Shown: positions 1 to 12,250 of the stretch, piece after piece | Position numbering within the stretch: the stretch's first letter is position 1 | Layout of the letters: each line of letters opens with the position of its first letter | Assembly: GCA_026686845.1 (NCBI GenBank) | Contig: JAIVEN010000021.1 | Location: 18,556,001 to 18,620,000, forward strand | Direction: 5' to 3' | Length of the DNA stretch: 64,000 bases | Source: Adenanthera pavonina | Lineage: Eukaryota > Streptophyta > Magnoliopsida > Fabales > Fabaceae | Position numbers and translations under genes: made by a program | Notes under the pieces: model-generated | What the model was told of the DNA's origin: nothing | Database searches by the model: none | Seen by the model: the letters and a program-made list of their open reading frames with translations, nothing else

Positions 1-1049
1 GTTAAGTGTACAGTACAAATATGGTATCCATTACATATATGATAAAAGTATGTTTACATTTTTTTAAGCATTCGTGTAATATTTACCAACTAATTGAATT
101 TAAGATTGAGAGTTTACCCTTTATTTATTTGGATAAATTTAAAGGAGAGAGAAAATTTTTTATTTTTTATTTTTTAAACCAATCAAAGGAAAGATATCAT
201 TTTTCCTCTCATCATCTCCTCTCCTCTCTCTCTTATCTAAAGACCCAAAGAAAAAAAAATACTTCATTCTCTTATTTGATTGAAAGAAAATAATAGAATT
301 AAAGAATTTTCCTCCCTTCCCTCGCTTTCGCTCCCACTCCCCCAAACCACACGGAGGGATTTTTCATATTAATGGAATTAATTTAACTCCTTCCATATTG
401 ACCAAGAAAGAATCTTCAACTAACTGAGGTTTTAGAGGCACTCATGAGTAGCCAAGAATGTTTCTCTCCACTACACCTTTAATTTACACCCTCTCATTTA
501 GATAAGTTAGATTTAATATTTTATTATAAAATATCATTAAGATGTTAAAACCATACAAATAAATAAATAAATAAATTTATTCGATTAAGATTTAATCAGA
601 ACATTTTAAGCTATAATTAAGAAAATAATTTTATACAATATTAATTTTTAGCCATTCAAATTTATTTGAAGCTAGAGAAAAAGTATAGTGAACGGCTAAG
701 TGGCGCTAGATCATCTTCATAGAATTATATTGAGGGAATCATATTTTGGGATCAACATGTAAAATTAATCATGAAGGAGAATTTTTGACTAAAGAACAGT
801 GATAAAAATTAGAAAACTGAGTTATAAAATTAAAAAAAAAAAATTTCTTTATAATTAATTTAAAATATTGATCCTAAAATATTAATCCCCAGTTATATTT
901 CACGGAAGTGTGAGCTACGTGGCTCGCTAGAAACCTGTGCTACAGTTTTGGGCTCCCAATTCCATGTTTCACTGTGCTACTAAGCTCAGGAATCAGCACA
1001 GGACTCAGGAACTCGCTCTATAATCAGGACGTGCGCTCTCTTTGAAATT
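1..1049. other. Spacer upstream of the CLD1-type gene
   Basis: AT-rich, with a CT-rich block near 200-345 and poly-A/T runs. Two short ORFs here have no recognisable content. The last 100 bases or so are probably promoter and 5' UTR of the next gene; no clear TATA box was picked out. Confidence 0.6.
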
Positions 1050-4000
1050 ATGGCGTGCACTGCTCTTCAAGCAGCACCCATTTCACAGATTGATTTCTAC
1101 CGCTCCTCATTTCAGCGAAACGACAGGACTACAGCATCATCAATCTGCCTTGGCCTCAAAACCCATTTACCCAAATTAAAGATTCTACGTCCATCTATGA
1201 GATTTCAACGCTTCAAATCAATTGGGATTATCGGGTTTGCTGGTTTGAATGGTCAGATTGAACAGACGACTGTTTCCGCTCCTGAAGCAACATTGGACAG
1301 GAACAGCAATGAGCTCGAGGTTCAAACCTGGTAGTTGTTTTAACCAGGCTTCAATGGATTCCCTTAAGTTTTTGCTTATTATGGGCCTCTTTTTTGGCTT
1401 ACGAGTAACTTGTTGTTTAGAAATCTAGTGCCTTTGTTGCTTCCAAAAAAGTTGGATTTGTTTGGCAATGGAACTCGGTTTATTTGACAAATTTACTTGA
1501 GTCGCGAAGAAACATTTGAGGCATCATTTCTCGCTTCTAGTTTTTATATGTCACTTCATTTTGTTTCATCATAATTGTTTTAGCCCTGTTGTTTTTAGTC
1601 AGCTCTTTTCATCCTTTTCTGTTTCAATTCAAATTTATTGCGGCACCTGAAATATTAGTTTTTATACCTTTGTGTTGTGATGCCAATGGAATTATGCTTG
1701 CTGCTTTAAGATTTTTTTGTTGTTGTTCATGTTAGTCCCCCTTCTCTCTCTTAATATACTCATATACTTTATTTTTCTGGCTTGAAGCATTTGGAACTGG
1801 AGGGGTTACTCTGTTCGCTATCAATATTCTGGAAACAATGGTCCTGCACTGGTCTTGGTGCATGGTTTTGGAGCAAACAGGTCTACATTGTTCATACTTT
1901 GCTTCTCATTAGCAGACAACTAAATGCCATAGGTATTAATGAAAGAATTGCTTGAAAGAATTTCTGTTTAGAATGTTTGGTGCTTATATTGGTGATGCTT
2001 TGAAATCAAACTAGGTCTAGATTGGGATTGTTGATATAGAAGCTTCATGAGAAAGCCAGTGATCTGAAATTTTAGGTTTCCACTATAATAGAAGTGAATC
2101 ACTTAGAAGTTTGTGAAGTTTATAAAAGTTAGAAATAAGGCACAGGCTTAAGTTGATCGTGAAACTATCAGTTAAATGAGTCCTGCGCAATGAAATGGTT
2201 ATATTTCACTTTTATTATTTCACTAGGCCATGTTATTAAGATAGGAACGGTTATCTTTCTCAGTTTCAATCCAAGATTAATTTTTCCAAAGGTAAAGTCA
2301 CCTATGTTTGGTTAGAAACTAACTAGCTTCCATTTTTTACTTGTTTTTTCTCTTGTGGTCCATGAAATAGTATTATTTTATTGTGAAATATGAAAGTAGT
2401 AAGGTCTCAGTGGTTTTTTTTGGATAACCGGAAGTTTGTAACTATGACAAGGGGCCAAGTATCAGTCAATGTGATAAATTGTTCATAGATACAACAGTTT
2501 CAACAATTTCTGCACTTTTCTATAAAATAGTAAATAGTTTACATAGTTCTATGGTAGGCTACGAGCGTCTTTCCATCATACAACTAAACATAGGTATGAA
2601 ATATGAATAAGATAATATTCTAATTTAAATGCCCGTGGGTGTAAGAATTACGCCCCATCCAAATACAACCATGCTCCAGTGAAAGCAGCACAATAATAAA
2701 GCACCTTACTGTACTTTCCTTTCCTGAAACCTCTATGAAGAATAGAGACAAGGATTGGCATGCTATAAATATCAAGATAACTAGAGATTTTTCTTAAATT
2801 AATGCATACATGCTCTAAGATTGTAATGAGCTTATAATTGTCACCTGTCACATCACTTATTACTTGTATGTAAGTTTTGTTGTTTGATATGTTTGGTTCC
2901 ATGCTTATTTTGTTCCATGGATAACTGAGAATACACATCATTGCAGTGACCACTGGAGGGAAAATATTCCAGTTCTTGCAAAATCCCACCGGGTTTACTC
3001 TATTGATCTTATTGGTTATGGATATTCTGATAAACCAAATCCTCGTCAAATTAGAGATGACTCCTTTTACACTTTTGAGACATGGGCAACCCAATTAAAT
3101 GAGTTTTGTGTTGATGTTGTCAAGGATGAAGCATTCTTTGTATGCAATTCCATTGGAGGTGAATACTTTTGAAACTTTGGTTTATTTTCACAGTGTTTGC
3201 CAACAGGATTTGACAACTACTCTTTTTCATTTATTCTTTGTTGCAAAATCTTTATATTACTTATCACTTTGCACCTGTCACTTGGAAATCATATAAAATT
3301 ATCAATATTTATGATCGATTTATCTTCTATACAAACCTTAACAAATAAAAAGAGTACACTGATTTTCAACAAGAAAAATAATACACTGATTGAAGTGATT
3401 ATCACCATATTATTTTGGACTAGAAAAGTTTACTCAACTTTACTCTGCAATCTGCATTGATATCAATGATTGTCATGTGAGTGTAACTGCATGAATCTTC
3501 CCTTGGAAGTGGAATCTGCTGGAGAAGAGTCATTTACATGAGACACAGTATAGCATATTTCCCTAGAACATTTTGATATAAACTAGAACTTGCTTCACTT
3601 AGTAGAAAATCTTTTCTCTCAAATGTCTGCAAGCTGAGCATGAGATTCTTTGCACCATGTTGAGGAGGAGTCTTGATGGTTGTAAAATTAAATGTTGATT
3701 GATGAGTGCTAGAACAAGAAATGATTATGAGTTGATTGATGAAATATTCTAATTTACAATCGATTGTATTATTCTTCCTAAACTTATTGTAAATGAGTTA
3801 TCTTTATATATTACACGAGTCATGCACTACTTGGGATTTCATCTTTTTCACTATTATTACAGATTTGTCTCTTATTTTTTCTGCAGGTGTTGTTGGTCTT
3901 CAGGCAGCAGTAATGGAGCCACAAATCTGCAAGGGCATCATCCTTCTTAATATATCTTTGCGTATGCTTCATATCAAGAAGCAGCCTTGGTATGGAAGAC

Positions 4001-5444
4001 CTTTCATCACAACATTCCAGAGATTGCTTAGGTACAAGTGAAACATGGTGGCTTTCAGGTACAAATTTGCCAGGGGAGATTTTACTATTAAATTCCTGAT
4101 TCTGCAGGGATACTGCTGTTGGAAAATTGTTTTTCAATGCTGTTGCAACTAAAGAATCCGTGAGGAGCATTCTTTGCCAGGTATTCTCTGTCATTATTGG
4201 ATGATTACATCTGAATGCAGAGGCTATAGTAGATACATTCTACTGCAATCATAATTGTTGCCTTTAATTTCTAGTGCTACCACGACTCCTCCAAGGTGAC
4301 AGATGAGCTGGTGGAAATCATCCTTAATCCAGGGCTGCAGCCTGGAGCAGCGGAAGTATTTCTTGAGTTTATTTGTTATTCAGGTGGTCCTCTTCCTGAG
4401 GAACTACTACCCCAACTAAAAGTAAGCCTCCTCTTCCCCAGAAGCTTCCAGATAAAAAAAAAAAAAAAATCCAAGATGTGTGCCTAATGGGGAATTAAAC
4501 AAGTGAATAAAGTTAGAAAGCTAAAATATGGGATATTTTACTTGAAATTCCTTTTTCTCTCAGTGCCCAGTTCTGATAGCATGGGGTGACAAGGATCCGT
4601 GGGAACCAATTGAGATTGGAAGAAAGTTTCAGAATTTCGATTCTGTGCAAGACTTTATTGTCCTTCCAAACGTGGGCCACTGCCCCCAGGTTCTCGCTGT
4701 CTCTCTCTCTCTATAGAGTGTCATGTTTATTTATGCTCTCTCTACATACCTGTGTGAGAAGTTTGATCTTTTCTTTCTTCTTTAGACTCATGATTTCATC
4801 TTTTCCTCCCTCATTTTTTTTTTTAAAAGCTGGTATAGTATCACCTTTATTTGACTTGTGAATCACATCCTTCAAATTTTTTAGCTTTGACAATCTATCA
4901 GATTTTATGAACATTGAAACATGTTAGAATGCTGTCAATTATTATATGAATATGATTAGTGCTAGTACACATTAAAGTGTCAAAATCCTGTACGATCCCT
5001 TACAGCCTGTTTGGTTTAAGTATCGGAAAGAGGATCTCTTTTCATTACATAACAAATGAGATATGCAATATCTATTATATTTCTGTTATCATTACTTAAT
5101 AGTAATTTCCTTTCTTATTAATTTCTTTTTATTTAGGACACTTTTTTTCATTCTACTTTTCTTTATATTCCATTCCAATTGTACCAAACATCATGTTAAT
5201 TCTAAGATGTCATTTCAAGTTAATACCCTGAAAATCTCCCACTCTTCCATTTTCTCATCATCTTCTAATTTCTCTCTTTCTTTTAGTTTTTATGACTCTA
5301 TTGTGGGTTTGGTTATGATGTTTTTTATTTTTAAATGATTGCATGAAGGATGAAGCGCCTCATCTTGTGAACCCGCTTGTCGAGTCATTTGTGGCACAGC
5401 ATGCTGAATCCTCCTCATCTATTACCTCCTCAACAGTTAGTTGA
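1050..5444 (+). CDS. CLD1: Chlorophyll dephytylase 1, chloroplastic (alpha/beta hydrolase)
   Basis: Resembles the Arabidopsis At5g38520 (CLD1) family, which hydrolyses the phytol ester of chlorophyll to chlorophyllide in thylakoids during chlorophyll turnover. Eight coding exons: 1050-1330, 1788-1880, 2947-3158, 3887-4031, 4108-4180, 4275-4421, 4564-4689, 5349-5444. All junctions are GT-AG and the sum is 1173 nt (390 aa), near family length. The N-terminus is rich in Ser/Thr/Arg and poor in acidic residues, as in a plastid transit peptide. Catalytic features: oxyanion loop HGFG at about 119-122, nucleophile Ser193 in NSIGG (split by intron 3), acid Asp326 or Asp328 in GDKDPW, and His356 in GHCPQ. 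The C-terminal exon ends in a Ser/Thr-rich tail. The start is the first ATG of the frame that gives a transit-like leader. Function is inferred from similarity recalled from memory. Confidence 0.92.
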
Positions 5445-8306
5445 TTGGATTTAGCTGTCAGTCAGTTGGATGCTACTGCTTTATTCATTGAAGTAGTGCA
5501 TGTGTTTCTCAAATTGAAATTGAAGCCATGGAGAACAAGTTTCATTTTTGGTTGCATATATGGAAAGCATAATACATTTATTTGCGTTACAATTTACATG
5601 GTACATTGTAAAGGTGGAAAATTTATCTGCCACTTGCCAGCCCCACCACCAATGAATAGTTCCTTGGTTGTCTTATATTACATGTAATCATACTTTATCA
5701 GTTGTGGGAATTGCATATGCCACTTCTTTGACCTCATGTTTGAGGTTCCCGAACCAGTTGAAATTTCTATTCATTTCTGATACCTTAGATTGGTTAAAAA
5801 TGCAGCACTGCGTCTAATTTACTTAATAGTGTTTGTGTTCACACACAGGGAACATTATTTTGTAATAAAATTATCAAAGTTGATGATTGGGAGTTAGAGA
5901 TTCATGCCAACTGGTCGTGGTTGGGTGTATCTCCAACTAAGCGATACTTTATGTGAACCCAAGGATGAAGGAATTTTGATATGCCTTAATTTGGTATTTA
6001 TCTTGTTATGGAATCAGAAAAGGGGGAAAGAAAAGAATGATCAATATTGTCAGGAGATGTGGAGAGAAAATAGAGATTGAGTAAATTCTTTTTTGGTGGA
6101 CACACAAAATCTGTTTGGTTTCTAATTATAAATGGGATTTTGCAGCTTTCGAGACAAAAGCTACCCTGCTACTGCTATGGTCAAAACCACAAGACCAACT
6201 CCAAATCAAACACATAAAAGTTCTGCTTTTGTGTTGGAGATGATTGTTGGTGTGCTCTCAATTGGAGAGTGAGGAATGTTTGTGCTAGGGTTGATAAGAT
6301 AAGGCAACAAAAATAATGAACAGAAATATTATTTGAGTTAATTAGTGGTGGGACCCCAGATCATCATAATTTGGAATCCACGCTTGATTGATCCCCAATA
6401 CTATCATCATCATCATTGACAACAATTGCAGCAATTCCTTCCATTGAAGACTCAAACTCTTATTAGTAAGAGTGAATGTTGGAGAACTCATCCATTGATA
6501 AGCATCATTGATGAAATTAGACATCTTTTTTGGAACATGTCTTCAAAAAAAAAAAAGGTAAATGAATGTGTCAACTAACTTGCTCCTCAAGCTCACGCTA
6601 TTACCAAGCATCTTTCTCATTCGTTCTTTATTTATGTTATTACTAATACTAATGACGCTAAACAAATTAAAGTGTTTTGCCTCATTTCTTGTACAGGATC
6701 CTCATCATTTGATACCTTCATTTCGCTCTAAATTCTTCTCCATTAAAAAAAAAAAAAGATTCCTTGCTTTTCTCACAATGATGTCAATTATGACTATGAA
6801 CCCTAGATATATAAAATAAAGCATACCAGTACGAAAGTGATGGACCACCAACGACCCAATGTCAAATTTAGAACTCTACGAACATTGGGTACTAATAATA
6901 TTCTTAATCATTTGCCTATTTGTCTCCACACGTTTTTTTCTTTCTTTTGGGAGGCCCCACTCTACTAGTTTGCTTGTTACATTAACATTTTACAATTAGG
7001 GGGTAATGATTCCGCTGGTTATACACGATGCAAATTATTGATAAAATTACTTTCAGCTTTGCATTGTTCAGATAAAGAAATCCACTTTTTTCTTAAAAAT
7101 AATAACCTATTCACACCCACACAAATATATATATATATATATAAAATAAATTAGAGGAAGAAAAATAAATTGAGTAAAGCACTATGGGATTGGGATGACA
7201 AATGACAACCACTTTGTTAATGGAGGCACATCAGCTCATCTATATTAATTATCGTGCTTATGAGCTACACTAGTGCAGTTCCGTAGCTTTATTCTTAATT
7301 TCAACAAGCATGCTAAAATCAGCATGCTTCCATCCGGTATGTACATTTAATTTACTATAGAGTGTAACTCTCCATTTGATTCAATGGATTTGGAGCAGAG
7401 AGAATTTTTAATCTCATTTTTTTTCTAACCAAATAAGGGGAGGAAGTATTTTTTCTCTCGTCTTTAAATAAGAAAGAGAGATGAGGGAATGGAAAGGAAA
7501 ATGCTCACTTCCATCTGTTTAGTTTGGAAAAATAAAAATAAGATAAAAAATTTTTCCTCTCATCCCCTTTTCTTCAAATTTCTTGAACCCAAAGGTAAAT
7601 GAAAGACATCAATCTTGATCATGAAAATAATTATATATATATATATATATGCATAAATGCCTTCATAATGTATATATTGAGTTTTAGCCGTACTTTGTCG
7701 GTTGGATTCCCCTCTTTAAAGAAAAAATAATTATTATTATTATAACCAAAATGATAAGAGAAATTGAACCACGTGGAGGAGGAAAATTGGATGAGAGAAG
7801 AATGATGTTGTAGGGTTAAGCGTGATGCAAAAGTAACCACACAAAAGAGGCACTTTTTGGAATAAGTAGGAGTCGCTATATACAATAGCAGTTTGAAATT
7901 GGGAGGAGGATCAAGGGACGAAGCTTCGGCAGCATTCCAAGAAAAGAAGGTGATGAATTGATGTATAATGTATCGGTACACTACCCACCAAACAGATCAC
8001 TCTCAGAAAGAAAAACAAAGACAAGTAAGAATCTGCTTTGACTGGAACTAATTCATCACCATATAATAATAATTAATTCCAACGGAATGGCCCATATGAA
8101 CATCATCTCATCTCATGTCACGTGTCATGCAAATGCAACTCCCCTCCTTCCTTAGGCTAGCTAGCTACCTTAATGATTCTTCAACATTGCCATCGTTGAA
8201 TTATATATATACACATATACATATGCTTGATGATTCTTCAACGTTACCATCATTGATTCCTTCTGAATTGTAAGTAATTAGAGAGGTAGCGCTGAGAAAC
8301 ATAGAG
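5445..8306. other. Spacer between CLD1-type and LOG-type genes
   Basis: The first few hundred bases are probably 3' UTR. The rest is AT-rich with AT dinucleotide runs near 7126-7142 and 7631-7650 and CT/GA-rich stretches near 7360-7600. The ORFs here (such as 6342-6524 and 7631-7981 on the minus strand) show no domain and look like chance. No gene or clear transposon end was recognised. Confidence 0.5.
8200..8216 (+). promoter_or_regulatory. Possible TATA box of the LOG-type gene
   Basis: A TATATATATA stretch lies about 90-100 bases before the ATG at 8307, a fair spacing for a TATA box followed by a short leader. AT repeats are common in this spacer, so the call is weak. Confidence 0.3.
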
Positions 8307-11300
8307 ATGGGTAAATTCAAAAGGGTGTGTGTCTTCTGTGGAAGCAAATCTGGAAACAGAAAGATATTCAGTGACGCTGCCCTCGAACTCGGAACACAAC
8401 TGGTTCGTACTCTCCGCCCATCATCGATCTCTTTCATCTCTCTCTCTCTCTATATATAATATATATCCTTCTCTCTCTCTATCTATATATATATATATAT
8501 ATATTAATTTATTTTGCAGGTGGAGAGACAGATAGATTTGGTGTATGGAGGAGGGAGTATTGGATTAATGGGTGTGGTTTCTCAGACAGCATACGATGGT
8601 GGTCGTTCTGTGCTAGGGTAAGATAAGACAACCTTTTTTGTCAGATCATCAAACCAGACATTTAAGACAGATGTTATATATGCTGTAGACCTCAGTTAAC
8701 TCAACTGTATCTATGTATATATATGATCCCGTACGTCTGTTAGTTTGTTAATACTAAATTACAAAGTGATTCGTTTCTCCTTCGAAACAGAATCATCCCA
8801 GCTGCACTTGTTCCTGTTGAGGTAAGTATGAAAAACTCATCTCTCTCATAAATTAATTGATAAAGAACAAATTAAAATAGAAAATTAGATAGTGAAGATG
8901 TATGTATATACATAGCAGATATCAGGGCATGCAGTGGGAGAAGTGCTGATTGTTTCAAATATGCATCAAAGAAAGGCTGAGATGGCTCGTCGAGCCGATG
9001 CTTTCATTGCGCTTCCCGGTAAGCTTCGCATATGCAAATGTATTTCTGGAAAACCAAATTAGTTAAGCTTAATTCTAAAGTTCATTAATTCAACTAATCA
9101 TAAGTTATATTAATTAATTATGTATATATAGGAGGATATGGAACCATGGAAGAGATGCTCGAAATCATAACCTGGTCTCAGCTCGGAATCCATGATAAAC
9201 CAGTAAGTTTTCCCCTCAAGCTTCTGCACTTACTATTTTACCTATGCCTAAAATCTCAGCTAACCTTCACCACCATCACTAATTAATAATGTTCATTTCC
9301 TTTATCCGAATGTTAAAGGTTGGAAGGAATTTTATAATCTATTAATTGGACTCCAATGGTATATTAATATTGAAGATTTCAAATGGTGATCAGTGAAATC
9401 GAGCCACAGAAAGAGATGTATAAGTTCTATATAAGACTATATAGCCCATCATCATACCAGCTAAAACCCATATATAACCCATGAATCTCCAGTGGGATTG
9501 ATGAAAATAACATGGTACAACTTAGGAATATTCCTTAAAAATTAGATCAATTTAAATCAGTTTGGGAACTCAATTAATTAATTATCAATGATTGAATCAT
9601 GAACTATTTTTTTAATCATGTAGATTACTTAACAAAAGTATACTTAATTTGAAGACAAATTAAAGATGCTTACATGCATTGAAAATTTGTTATTTGCATT
9701 AGGGTATGGATCCTAGAACTTTGTTCAAGCTATTTTCTCTATGACAGATTTTAAGAATACATATTCTTATATCAACTTAATACGTAATTTTATTCTGAAA
9801 ATATTCTTAAAAAATTAAACCCACATTGTTGGATAATACTTAATACATCTTAAAATGAATGCCATACACATACAAAGTTGTCAATTTATGTGATCCATCT
9901 AAATAGATTTTCATATCTAAGATTAATATATGATAATGGTTTATATTTGAACGTAAATTTGTAAATCTCACACCTTATTACAATAAGATATTAACTTGTG
10001 GTGAGTGGGTCGATTGTATTTTTAAATGAATGTCTAATGCTAAGTACTTCTCGCATGGACACCGCACTGATTGAAAGTTATATTTCCAACATGAAAAAAC
10101 AAATTTTTTTTTTTAATGTATGGTGACCATGACTTCATTGTTCGTTGAACTATACTATCACTACCTTAAAAAACAAACTCTTACTGTCAATAAATATATC
10201 TAGAATAAATTTTAAATGTTGGATTTTTAAAGTGCTGTGATCAGTGACAATAATTTAAAATACGAACTGATGTTGTTGGCATAAAAAAAATAGGAACCAA
10301 TGTGAAAGATATTATAATTTTTTATTGGTTATTTACTTTTCTTTTTCTAAAGGTGATTTTCTTTAATTAAATATTTGTAAGATTTTTTTATTTGGTATTT
10401 TTCTCTAGATGGATGTTTGTAACAGTTTCTCAACACATAAGTCAATTGTTTTTTTTTTTGAAAAGAAATAGTAGTATTACGTTGGCAGTCTTTATAATTA
10501 GAAAACAAATACTATTCTCGTAATGAATTACAAATCTTTGTAAGAATAGCGTGACTTCAATAGTTATCAAGAGTCACAAACGTACATGATTATGCATTTG
10601 ATTTAACCATGAAAAATTCAATTTAGTTGATTCTTGACAAAGGGATGGATTTTTAACCTTCCATCTTGCTTTAAATCAATAGTAAACTTTTCGTTCACAT
10701 TCCAAATGTATATTGTTTCTAGCTTTTTTAATCACGCAATTGGAGAAAAATCATGCTTGCACATGTTTATGCACAAGTGCTTTAATCTATTTATTTTAGA
10801 CTGGGCTTTGAAAATTTCCCTTAGGAGAGATATCATTGGAGTAGGTAGGTGAATAAGAGACGTGATTGCTTTAATATCAATCATATTATGCTAGTGCTAC
10901 TGTGATCAGTGATTATGCACTTGATTAAGCAAATCCACTTCACAATCACACCACCGAAATTGGCTTTCTCATCTCCAAAAGCTGCAAGTGGCTAGGAGGA
11001 GGCTAGGTTTGACAATGAGAAATCCTGCTATCCGTTCAAAAGCGACACAGGGACGACCTAATAATCTTGATTATGACCTAACAACCATTGTTTAGGTACA
11101 TAATTGAACCCTTAATCTTGCAGTTCAAGTACATGATTATGACGACCATTTGCATCTTTTTCCATCTCTGGCTTCTCCTTCAAGTGGACAAGGGGCATGT
11201 CCATTCACTAAAAGGACAAGTACTAGTTTAACAAGAATAAGAGCACAACTTGGACTAGTTCTAACCATATGATGCTTTGACGACAACAGGTTGGGATTTT

Positions 11301-12250
11301 AAACGTTGATGGCTACTATGATTGCCTGCTTCGATTGTTTGACAAAGGAGTGGAAGAGGGATTTATCAAATCCTCCGCCAGGAATATCGTAATATCGGCA
11401 ACCTCCGCGGAGGAGCTTCTCCGGAAGATGGAGGTAATTGATTATTCCAACTTCCGTAGCAAGGAATATAAATTCTATTCTGCTGTATTGAGAATGTATC
11501 AGCTGATCCTTACACCAACCTTTGTCAACGAATGAATGTGTCATCAAATCGCGATTGTCCATGTGGAGTTGCTCTTCAAACAAATATACTCAAGTTATGA
11601 TAAAAGGCAAAATGATGTTCATCTTGGAAGGCTGTCCAATTTGCTGCTGTCTCTTGTAAAACCAACACACCGATATCTATCACAGCATTTTCAGATGCAA
11701 TTGAAATAATGAGAAGGAGATTTCTTGTTTGGTACAAAAATAGAATGAGAAAGGGAAAAGGAATGGGAATGCAAAATATGTTTGGTATAATTGGAAAAGG
11801 GATCATGTTGTATCAAGTTTCTTACCATAATGAGAGGCTTTCTCATTTCCTTACATGAGAAAATGGATATTTCCCAAGAAAACCTCTCTTACAAATACCA
11901 AACAAGAGAAAATTTCTTTCTCCTCACCCACTCCCTTTCCCTACCCATCTTCCCTCCTACCAAACCGGCCCTAAAAGTAGAGGCAGACTCATTTCTTTCT
12001 TCAACAATAGTAAGAGTAAATATGATCCAGTCAGCATGAATCAAAGGCATGCTCAATTGATGAGGGATCCGAGTTTATTTTCCAACCTGCAAATTAGTTC
12101 TGTGAAATAATTCACTCTATATAACATTTTTCAACAACTGTGCTCAATGTTTAAGAACAATTTCTATTTTTGCAGGAATACACACCCGGGCATGAACAGG
12201 TAGCGCCGCATGAGAGCTGGAACACAAATAAAAGTGTAGATGCACAGTAA
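8307..12250 (+). CDS. LOG: Cytokinin riboside 5'-monophosphate phosphoribohydrolase (LONELY GUY family)
   Basis: LOG enzymes convert inactive cytokinin riboside monophosphates to free-base cytokinins in one step, in cytosol and nucleus. Seven exons: 8307-8402, 8520-8617, 8791-8821, 8919-9018, 9132-9202, 11290-11433, 12176-12250; sum 615 nt, 204 aa, typical for LOG. Signature motifs are present: CVFCGS near the start, VYGGGSIGLMG, the RKAEMARRADAF helix and the nucleotide-binding PGGYGTMEE at about 108-116. Intron 5 is long (about 2.1 kb). The last exon is separate: after the donor at 11434 the frame stays open to 11535, but that tail does not look like LOG, whereas the exon at 12176 restores EYTPGHEQVAP, the usual family ending. 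The paralogue number (LOG1-LOG10) cannot be set from sequence alone. Confidence 0.93.
9203..11289 (+). other. Large intron 5 of the LOG-type gene
   Basis: About 2.1 kb of AT-rich intron between the exons ending in DKP and starting with VGILNVDG. Poly-A/T runs are frequent. No ORF with recognisable content and no clear element ends were seen. Confidence 0.6.
11719..11973. repeat. Possible Tourist-like MITE in LOG intron 6
   Basis: The left edge carries TTGTTTGGTAC and the right edge, read on the other strand, GGGCCGGTTTGGTAGG, with internal inverted similarity (GAATGRGAAAGGG on one side, CCCTTTCCCTACC on the other). The right end is followed by TAA. The left end is degraded and no clean duplication was found on that side. 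Confidence 0.4.

Noticed and set aside
5005..5195. Possible MITE in CLD1 intron 7 (CTGTTTGGTTTAAG ... TACCAAACATC)
   Set aside because: The inverted similarity is only about ten bases and there is no target duplication.
11335..11535. LOG C-terminus read through to 11535
   Set aside because: The tail after 11433 does not resemble LOG proteins and a good donor is present; the last exon at 12176 fits.
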